Part shown: piece after piece, positions 55,632 through 64,000 of the stretch
Numbering within the stretch: the stretch's first letter is position 1
Layout of the letters: the number at the start of each line of letters is the position of its first letter
NCBI GenBank assembly: GCA_029945375.1
Contig: CM057059.1
Coordinates: 3,162,001 to 3,226,000, forward strand
Reading direction: 5' to 3'
Length of the DNA stretch: 64,000 nt
From: Agaricus subrufescens
Lineage: Eukaryota; Basidiomycota; Agaricomycetes; Agaricales; Agaricaceae
The notes under the pieces: model-generated
Told to the model about the DNA's origin: nothing
Databases searched by the model: none
The model's input: only the letters and a program-made list of their open reading frames with translations
Position numbers and translations under genes: made by a program

Positions 55632-57766
55632 TGCGTCAGTTGAGGGTGATGAGTGGTTTTTTGCGACTGGCATCTTGAGTCTTTTGAGATTGCTGACCGT
55701 TAAACGAGTAAAGACTAGCACTTTCTATTCGATCAAGAAAGCATGTAGCGTAGAAAGTACCAGAAATCGTGACTATATTTCAAAGGACTACCCGGAAACT
55801 TCTCGATCGCGGATGTAAAGTGTGGATGTGAATATCATTCTGACAGCTTATGAATCTCAAGTAGTCAATGAGCATTCAGACTTTTATGGATTGCAGGTAG
55901 GTAAATCAGACACAGATTTGGGCCTTACCCGGACCGTAAAACTGTTGACGCATTATGCAAAGTGGCGTTGACCCTGCGCGTTCTGTTCAATAGCTGTCTC
56001 TCACTACCTCCGTTACCACTATTCATTTGTTGTTCTGTTACGATATGCCGAAGCCTCGCGTACAAATGGCTAGTTAAGGTTTATTGTAAGGCAATGAAGC
56101 CAGAGGAAGACGTCTGCCAGTCCAAATCGTTTCAGGCCCTCGTGTGCCATTGTATTAATCCATGTATATCATCTCACCTGCCATATTACGCTTCAGAAGG
56201 ACGGTCATCGGGCATCTTTTGTCTCGCTGACAATGAGGCCCGGAGTAAGGACTGTTCATTTAAAGCGATCAATCACGGTGCCCGAGCCAGAATAGCAACA
56301 GTAAGCAGGAGAGTAGTGTATGGGCCTATGTCGGTCAAGTAATCACTGCCTTGAGTGGGCGATGTTTTATGATCTTTGCCTCCGACCGGTATGATATATA
56401 TGCCGTAATAGTCATGATGACAACAATTTGATTGGCGGTGGGAACATCCGGATTTGCTAGTAAGCACAATTTACGGATGAGTGATCCACGGGTGCGTACA
56501 GGTGCGTAAGTATAAACTACTCATCTGATTTGTTGGACCTCTCAGCTGTTCTGTATACATGTGATTTTTTCAATACACACATGCCAAGACAAAGTTTATC
56601 TCTGCCTACTACTACTACAGTAGAGTAACTATGACTTTCGTCATGCTATCTCTTCAACCGGCCCCGATATTCTGATGACCCGATGCGTATTCTTTGCTCT
56701 GTGATTTTTATGCTCTATTTTGGGTTTTCAGGCGGAATATCGGTGTAGACATCATTTGGTGTAGTAATGGGGATGTGGCACTTGAATTTGTAGGTAGCCG
56801 GTTATCAAGCGGGCGTGCTCCAAGATATTTCGTATCCTACCAACCGGTTTTAGTCCACTGTGTATTAGTTTTGTAGTAGTCTCATAGTTAGGAGAGCTGG
56901 GTTATAGCACAGAGGGGCGTGTTCGAGGAGATCCAAATAGAATGTATATGTGGAGCAACTTATATAGTAGATTGATATCAGTGGGGTCTCTTATCTGAGG
57001 GAATACTATCCTCTTAATGTCCTATAATGGATGATAAACATGTGATACAGCGCAGGATCACACAAGGGCAGTAGAGAAGGCGCAGATCAATTTTGATCAG
57101 TATGCAGAACATCAAATCCAGATCAACTGTCCCTGTTACTTTCCCCGTACAATTTGTTTGTTTGTTTTTTCCAGCTTACGGTGCAGACTCTGACATGAAC
57201 ACGCTTATCAGGATCGGTCATGAGGACATCATATTTACATAACATCGGCCGCACGGAATCACGTAAGTTCCCACATCGAAACGAGATCTTGAGCATTGAC
57301 CGGGGAATCCAGATCGAAGTGGCAGGAAGAAGCATCTTGTGTGATAGCGGGCAGGACGACTGCCCACGCCCCCTTGGCCTTCATTGTTCATAAATAATAC
57401 TCATCTTATGACCGCCAAATCGTTCGCTTCCCGCTTGATGCCGGCAGCTTCCGATCAAATTTGTGCTGGGTACAATTTTGCTACCGTCAGGTAACTATAC
57501 ATTTGTCAAAGAGAATCCGCATCACTAAACACCGGTTTCCACCAAGCCCCTCAAATCTGCCTATTCCTGGTCCAGAAGGCTGCGGCGGCTACTTGGTACC
57601 TCCGGGGACAATATGTCACTGTTAGACATCCTGTGGACAGAAACAACTTTCACGTGGAGAACGTGGAAACACAGACTATATAACCTTCCTCCATGGGATC
57701 GTCTCGTTTTGCCACGGAATATCCCGCTTGTTCCCGTCTCTCAACCCACTATCCCCCATCCCACCC
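55632..57766. other. upstream regions of BTB-like gene 11 and P450 1
   Basis: From about 56060 to 56460 the sequence resembles 60900-61260 (for example GCGATCAATCACGGTGCCCGAGCC with GCGATTGACCGCGGTGCCCGAGCC), so the P450 upstream region was duplicated with the gene. The plus frame at 55962-56342 is broken in that second copy and is rejected. A TATA box for the P450 lies near the right end. Confidence 0.5.
57677..57683 (+). promoter_or_regulatory. TATA box of P450 1
   Basis: TATATAA, 84 bases upstream of the chosen ATG. Confidence 0.5.
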
Positions 57767-60411
57767 ATGTTTTCCCCCGGCATCAGGTTCATCGGGCGTG
57801 TGCTCGTCGGCTCACTCGCCCATTGGGTTATCGGCTTTGGCGTCCTGCTGCTCCTGCGCGATTTCCTGCGTATCTCGGTTCCTCTATGGGCCCTTGCCAT
57901 CTGCAGTCTCATACCCTACATCGCTCAGTTGAAACTGAGGCCGTTGTTAGAGGCTCGTAAGAACGCCAGAGCGGCGCAGGCTCAGGGCGCAACACTCCCT
58001 CCACATGTTGAAGAATCGGGCATGGAGGTATTCAAAATGCTCACCAACCGAGATAGCTACATGCGTGCGTGCTATCATAATAACAATAATACTCAATACT
58101 GATGGAAATAACTCATCTTACATCGTCTTCAGTGGATGCATACCTCAATTTCACTCAGAGGCACGGCACAACCTTCAGATTTACCGTCGGTGGAGATGAG
58201 CGGGTATGCAGTTTGATCGCCAAACGAAATTTTGATTTTTGATGGATTACTCGTTCAGTATTTCACAACGGAACCTGAGCATGTCAAGGTATATTCGATT
58301 CAGGCTACAACACTGAGTTAAATGCTAACGAGTTGGACAAGGCAATTCTTGCAACTCAATTCAACTCGTTCGAAAAAGGTGATGATAAATTTTTGATTCG
58401 TGCCGCTTGTACGACATTTCTAAGAGGAAATATCAGGTCCTGCGGTATTCGATGCGCTGAAATCGCTACTTGGCACTGGTGTCTTCAATTCAGATGGTGC
58501 GTTATTCATTGTGCCTCAATGAATACAAAAATAACAGATGCTTAGGCGATATGTGGAAGTTAGTAAATACAAAATGCGCCACAGTTCCATTATAACTTTG
58601 GTATCCATCTAGATTCCACCGTTCAATCACACGACCATTCTTCAGCAGAGAAAGGATCAGCGACTTTGATATCTTTGATCGTCACGTCGAAGATGCACTC
58701 AAGAGAGCGAAAGAGCGATTGACAGAAGGGTACCCAATTGACTTTCAGGTACTCGTTTTTTTCTTCCTACAAAACCATGACTAAATGCTGTATTCAGGAC
58801 CTCGTTTCACGTTTCACGCTTGACTCTGCCACTGAGTTCCTATTCAAAAACGACGTTCATTCGCTATCCGCTGGTTTACCCTACCCTGACACTCCATCCC
58901 CGTTTGCGAAGCAGAACTCGGAAGCATATGAGAACCATCCTTCCAATTCTTTTGTAAAGGCATTCATCGGTGGACAAAATCAAGCTGCACTTCGTAGCCG
59001 CTCCGGCGCATTTTGGCCACTGAAAGAGATGTTTGGTGACATGATCATGCCTCTCAGGAAGGAGGTGGATAAATTTGTGGACCCATTCGTCCGAGAGGGT
59101 TTGAGACGTAAACGGGACAAGGAAGTGGGCTCCAAAGCTAGTGATGACGATACGCTTCTCGACTATCTCATTCAGCAAACGCCCGGTATGTATTCTTTTG
59201 CTGATTCTACATCAACCCGTTTACTGATGCTCTTCTAAAGATCTTCAGGTTATCAAGGATGAGGTCCGTAAATGCTATGTTAATCCCAACGATAATCTCA
59301 TATATGCGTCAGCTGGTGAATCTTCTTGTTGCGTCCCGAGATACAGTGAGTCCCATCGTTGATTTGTACCAATTTCTCCATGTTCACCGTACCGACAGAC
59401 CGCATCCCTCTTGACATTCTCGCTGTATGTGCTAACGGAGCGCCCCGATATTCTTCGCCGACTCCGAGAAGAAGTTCTCTCTGCAGTCGGACCTTCGAGC
59501 AGACCATCCTACGATGACTTCAAAGAGATGAAATTCCTTAGAGCATTCCTCAATGGTACGTGAAGCTTCTCTGTTTTGCACTTATGATCTGACCTGATGA
59601 TATCACAGAGGTCCTGAGGTTGTATCCATCTGTGTAAGTATCTATCTTTGAATCAGGCATTCGACTAAACCTCATCTATTATACCTTCGATAGTCCCATT
59701 AACAGTCGGTACGTCCATGTCCAGTTTTGACACGTTCTGCATGTTAACTGAGCCTTGAAACAGCACGTCCACCCAGCCATGCGTAATAACCCCTGCCGCT
59801 GGTACTACTACACCTATCTACATCCCTGCTGGCCGAAGGTATGATCAGTTATCTCATAAAATATACCCAACCTGATTGGTGGTATCTCATCAGGTTCCAG
59901 TACTCCGTATTTTTAATGCACAGACGGACGGATCTATGGGGTCCTGATGGTAGATATCCTCTCACACTAGTCCTGGAACACCTCTGACTTGCACGTTCCA
60001 ACAGCTCTCGAATTTGATCCTGATCGGTTCTTGGACGAACGATTACAGAAATATATCATCAAAAATCCTTTTATCTTCACTCCCTTTAATGCGGGGCCAA
60101 GGATCTGCCTTGGACAACAAGTGCGTGTAATTCCTGCTCAAAGATAAGCGTATTGATTGACCCACTATGTTTTCACTGTGTAGTTCGCCTACAACGAAGC
60201 ATCGTTCTTCCTTGTACGCCTTCTCCAACAGTTTTCTTCGTTCACCATGGCCACGGAATCACAACCGCCCGAGTCGTTACCTCCGCATACATGGACTGGA
60301 AGGCCCGGTCCTCCTGGACGAGATAGGATCCGTCTTGCCGCTCATTTGACCATGTATGTCAAGGGTGGACTATGGGTGAGAATGGGAGAAGCCGAGGAAG
60401 TGGATGTTTAG
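57767..60411 (+). CDS. cytochrome P450 monooxygenase 1 (CYP63-like)
   Basis: A membrane-bound haem monooxygenase in about 15 exons. N-terminal anchor: [20 protein letters not shown] with [14 protein letters not shown], then a second hydrophobic stretch and a basic [20 protein letters not shown]. Family landmarks: [63 protein letters not shown], the I-helix [33 protein letters not shown], the ExxR in [44 protein letters not shown], and the haem loop [20 protein letters not shown]. The end is [19 protein letters not shown]. The I-helix has ASRDT in place of the usual AGRDT. Several exons are very short (for example the one after EVLRLYPSV). All junctions examined are in frame. The substrate is unknown; the CYP63 group is linked to alkane and aromatic oxidation. 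Confidence 0.88.
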
Positions 60412-62242
60412 TGATTCTTGTATTTGTTCGTATTTAAGATTAAGCATGTGGCTTGTCTAATGCCACAGAGATGGAGTGTTATAACTTAGATTTATATTTT
60501 TGGTTAGCGGGAGCCTGAGATGAGACCTGGGTAGATGATTAAATGCAGGCTTAACTAACCTGCTTTGAATTGAATCGCTGAGGAAATCACGCAAGATGCT
60601 ATGTATACATTGATCTCATCACGGTAAATGTGACCATGCTTCAATGTACTGTCAAGCTTCTCAACTGCATATGCGGTCTGCGAAGGTCATTGTTGATTAA
60701 CTCTTTCCGAGCTGAAGCGATTAGTGAGAGTGTAGGCAGTCATGCACCTGGGTTCTTATCCCTAAGGACTTGTGGAGTTGAGGCATTGTTTGGAGTGGCG
60801 GTTTTGATCTCGCACATTTTCTTCCAGGCTACCTGTTTCTGGATAGCCTTTACCACTGTTAATTGATTGATCTATTTCTGTAGCATGTACAAATGAAGTG
60901 GCTATTCTTCAAATTCTATGATAAGGTAACGAAAGCTGAGGAATATCACTACGAGCCTGGAAGTCACTATGGGTTTTCGTGCCTTGTTTGCCCTCGCCTG
61001 CCGTGTTACGCTCAATGATAGTCATCCTGATGATTATACAACTTTGTCCCGCTGGAAATGAAATTTGAAACAAGGAACGAACGTTGGAAGCGATTGACCG
61101 CGGTGCCCGAGCCCGAATCATAACTAATGATCGGCCGAATACTCAATGATACGCTGGGGCCGAACCGAGATCGATCCTCTTATGGTATTCTAATCATAAT
61201 CACGATGCACAACTTGGGTGGCGGCTTGTGAGCACAATTCAGATGGGTTGAGTTGAGCATACGGTGGCTTGCGGCGCGGAAAGGTACTGAATATAGTCTA
61301 CTCCTAGTCTTGCTGCTGTCCCAGAGAAACCTAGCTATTTTGTATACATGTTTCACGGCATAAGAAAGAGTAGATAACACTTGAAGTTGATCGTCGCGGC
61401 TGTTGCTTTGAGGGGGCAGTCTCCGGTGGTCGACAATACTTATCTTAATATTCTAACCAGTTAACCGGTCTAGTCATGATAACCCGTGGATAGTGAGCTT
61501 GAGATGTCACTGTGAAATCAAGAGCTTTCGTATTTCTTACCTGTGCATTGATCAATCAAAAACTATTTTATTGCTGAAACAGTGTTGTGGCGCCTGGTCG
61601 GGAACATAATGGAAACAGAAGATCAGTAACGAGGTTTAGATGTTAGAGGTGATAGTATCTATGATTTTATAGGAACCATGATATCTGAAGAACGGTTTGA
61701 TAGGAGGTTGACCAGGCTAAATTCGGGGCAAATCAGGTTTACCTACCAGTGTTACATAAACCCTGCGCGAATTACATGTCATGCCGTTCGTCCGTCTGTT
61801 CATGAGGTTGAAAGTTTTTCCGCAGCTAATTAAGCTAATAAGTTTCTCCGATCCGATTGTGATTGGCCTTGCAAGAAAATCATAGGGGTCAGTTAAGGTG
61901 CAGTCCCGGCCAAGTCCCGGCGGTACCAGAAGGTCAGGTCTGCTGAGACTTGTAAGTCAATACAGTCATGCTCCTGATAAGTATATGAGCCCTGATGACA
62001 CTGCCAACTCGGGAATATGCATGATCATACTGTGTCATCGTACTATATATCGTTCCTGTCTCAGAAAGCCGGACACGGTTACTTACAACTTCCGGAGCCA
62101 ACATGCCGCCGTTAGAGCCCCTATAACATGGAGAACGTGGTAATTCAAAGTACTGGCTATTTAATGTTCCTCTTGGATCGCGTTGTCCCAGCACGTAGTT
62201 TCCTGCTTCACCGATTCATCTACATTCCTCCATCAACGCCTG
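60412..62242. other. intergenic between the P450 genes
   Basis: 60900-61260 is the duplicated P450 flank. The plus frame at 60630-60866 and short minus frames are unsupported. Nothing else seen. Confidence 0.5.
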
Positions 62243-64000
62243 ATGTTTACCCCTGGTATAGACTTCATCGGGCGTATACTCGCCCGTGCGCTAGTCTATT
62301 ACGTCATAAGTTTCGGAGTCCTGCTACTTCTATGCGATTTCCTGCGTATCTCTGTTCCTATATGGGGCCTCACCATCTGCAATCTCATAGTCTACATTGC
62401 TCAGTTGAAACTGAGGTGGTTGTTAGAGGCTCGTAAGAACGCTAGAGAGGCGCAGGCTCAGGGCGCAACACTCCCTCCACATGTTGAAGAGTCAGGCATG
62501 GAGGTATTCAAAATGCTCAACAACCAGGACAGCCACATTCGTGCGTGCTATCATACGCAATAATTGCGACAATAACTTATCTTACATTATCGACAGTGGA
62601 CGCATTTCTCACATTCACTCAGAAGCACGGCACAACTTTCAGATTCACCGTCGGTGGAGATGAGCGGGTATGCAGTTTGATCACCAAGTCAAATTGTGAT
62701 ATCTGATGGATCACTCGTGCAGTATTTCACAACGGAACCTGAGCATGTCAAGGTATATTCGATCCAGGCTACAAGACTGAGAGAAATGCTAACGGGTCGG
62801 ACAAGGCTATCCTTGCAACTCAATTCAACTCGTTCGAAAAAGGTGATGATTTCCAACTCCTGTTGCTTGTACGTGATTTTGATAGGGAATATCAGGTCCT
62901 GCATTGTTCGGTTTGCTAAAATCGCTACTTGGCACTGGTGTCTTCAATTCAGATGGTGTGTTATTCATTATATCTCAATGAATACAAAAATAACAGATGC
63001 TTAGGCGATATGTGGAAGTTAGTAAATACAAAACGCACCACAGTTCCATTAAATAACCTTGGTATCCATCTAGATTCCACCGTTCGATCACGCGACCATT
63101 CTTCAGCAGGGAAAGAATCAGCGACTTTGATATCTTTGATCGTCATGTCGAAGACGCACTCAAGAAAGCGAAAGACAGACTGACAGAAGGCTACCCAATT
63201 GACTTTCAGGTACTCATTTTTTTCCCCTACAAAGTCATGACTAAATGCTGCGCTCAGGACCTCGTTTCACGTTTCACGCTTGACTCTGCCACTGAATTTC
63301 TATTCAAAAACGACGTTCATTCGTTATCCGCTGGCTTGCCCTACCCTGACACTCCATCCCCGTTTGCGAAGCAGAACTCGGAAACATATGAGAACCATCC
63401 TTCCAATTCTTTTGTAAAGGCGTTCGCTGATGGATCGAATCAAGCTGCACTCCGTAGCCGCTCCGGTGCATTTTGGCCACTGAAAGAGATGTTCGGTGAT
63501 ATGGTCACGCCTCACAGGAAGGAGGTGGATAAATTTTTGGATCGCGTTGTCCGAGAGGGTTTGAAACGTAAACGGGGCAAGGATGTAGGGTCAAAAGCTA
63601 GTGATGACGATGTGCTTCTCGATTATCTCATTCAACAAGCGCCTGGTATGTATTCTTTTGCTGATTCTACATCGACCTGTTTACTGATGCTCTTTCAAAG
63701 ATCTTCAGGCTATCAAGGATGAGGTCCGTAAATGCTATGTTAATCCCAACGATAATCTCATATATGCGTCAGCTGGTGAACCTTCTTGTTGCGGCCCGAG
63801 ATACAGTAGGTCCCACCGCTAATTTGTACTAATTTCTCAATGTTCACTGTACCAAAAGACCACAGCGCTCTTGACATTCTCGCTGTATGTGCTAACGGAG
63901 CGCCCCGATATTCTTCGCCGGCTCCGAGAAGAAGTTCTCTCTGCAGTCGGACCTTCGAGCAGACCATCCTACGATGACTTCAAAGAGATGAAATTCCTTA
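60900..64000. repeat. tandem duplication, P450 copy 2 (cut by window end)
   Basis: Second copy of the P450 segment. It continues beyond the window. Confidence 0.75.
62243..64000 (+). CDS. cytochrome P450 monooxygenase 2 (CYP63-like), partial
   Basis: Tandem paralog of P450 1 with the same exon layout. It starts MFTPGIDFIGRILARALVYY, then [20 protein letters not shown] and [20 protein letters not shown]. Exon 2 reads [20 protein letters not shown], then [45 protein letters not shown] and [22 protein letters not shown] sequence. The I-helix reads LVNLLVAARDTTALL, so Ala replaces the Ser of copy 1. The window ends in the K-helix approach ([12 protein letters not shown]); the ExxR and haem loop lie outside. 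Differences cluster in exon 4 ([33 protein letters not shown]). No stop or frameshift in the visible part. Confidence 0.86.

Larger units (their letters stand above)
56060..60411. repeat. tandem duplication, P450 copy 1
   Basis: Upstream flank and gene matching about 60900-64000. Exons are much more alike than upstream sequence, and introns are recognisably homologous. Confidence 0.75.

Noticed and set aside
55962..56342. 126-codon cysteine-containing open frame on +
   Set aside because: Its DNA resembles 60900-61180, where the frame is broken, and it lies in duplicated non-coding flank.
1..64000. CRISPR arrays, rRNA, tRNA, prokaryotic operons or viral genomes
   Set aside because: No regularly spaced repeats, no rRNA blocks and no convincing tRNA cloverleaf were seen by eye; genes are intron-rich and monocistronic.

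Overview
The window is nuclear DNA of a filamentous basidiomycete. Genes are densely split by 45-65 nt GT-AG introns. The families are typical of Agaricomycetes: F-box/LRR protein, multicopper laccases, a P450 resembling the CYP63 group, BTB proteins, a Zn2Cys6 regulator and a gag-like orphan. The combination suggests Ceratobasidiaceae (a Rhizoctonia-like fungus), but that placement is inference. No rRNA, tRNA, CRISPR array or prokaryotic feature was seen. Gene models below were spliced by eye.

Layout. 0-2.2 kb: nothing recognisable. 2.3-16.8 kb, single-copy genes: a TEA/ATTS transcription factor (+), a secreted neutral ceramidase (-), an intronless F-box protein (-), geranylgeranyl diphosphate synthase (+) and an Mx-like dynamin GTPase (+). 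17-20 kb: an orphan retrotransposon gag-like ORF (-) and a small cysteine-rich secreted protein (-). 21.8-24.6 kb: two BTB-like genes (+). 25-33 kb: two tandem laccases (-) in duplicated segments, followed by a short Zn2Cys6 protein (-). 35.7-44.0 kb: a divergent pair (adhesin-like type II membrane protein on -, BTB-like protein on +) present twice as a ~4 kb tandem duplication; the second adhesin copy has a 1-nt frameshift. 44.4-51.7 kb: four more BTB-like genes on +. 52.3-55.6 kb: three BTB-like paralogs of a second type on -. 57.8-64 kb: two tandem P450 genes, the second cut by the window end.

The main result is an array of eleven BTB-like genes. Their sequences have diverged greatly, but all share a phase-0 intron after the first strand of the fold and a phase-2 intron after the FYN or VYP motif. 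Their C-terminal tails differ completely (Pro/Lys-rich, acidic, Gly-rich, basic or almost absent). Together with the duplicated laccases, P450s and adhesin genes, the right two thirds of the window looks like a region of recent local gene amplification, while the left quarter is single-copy.
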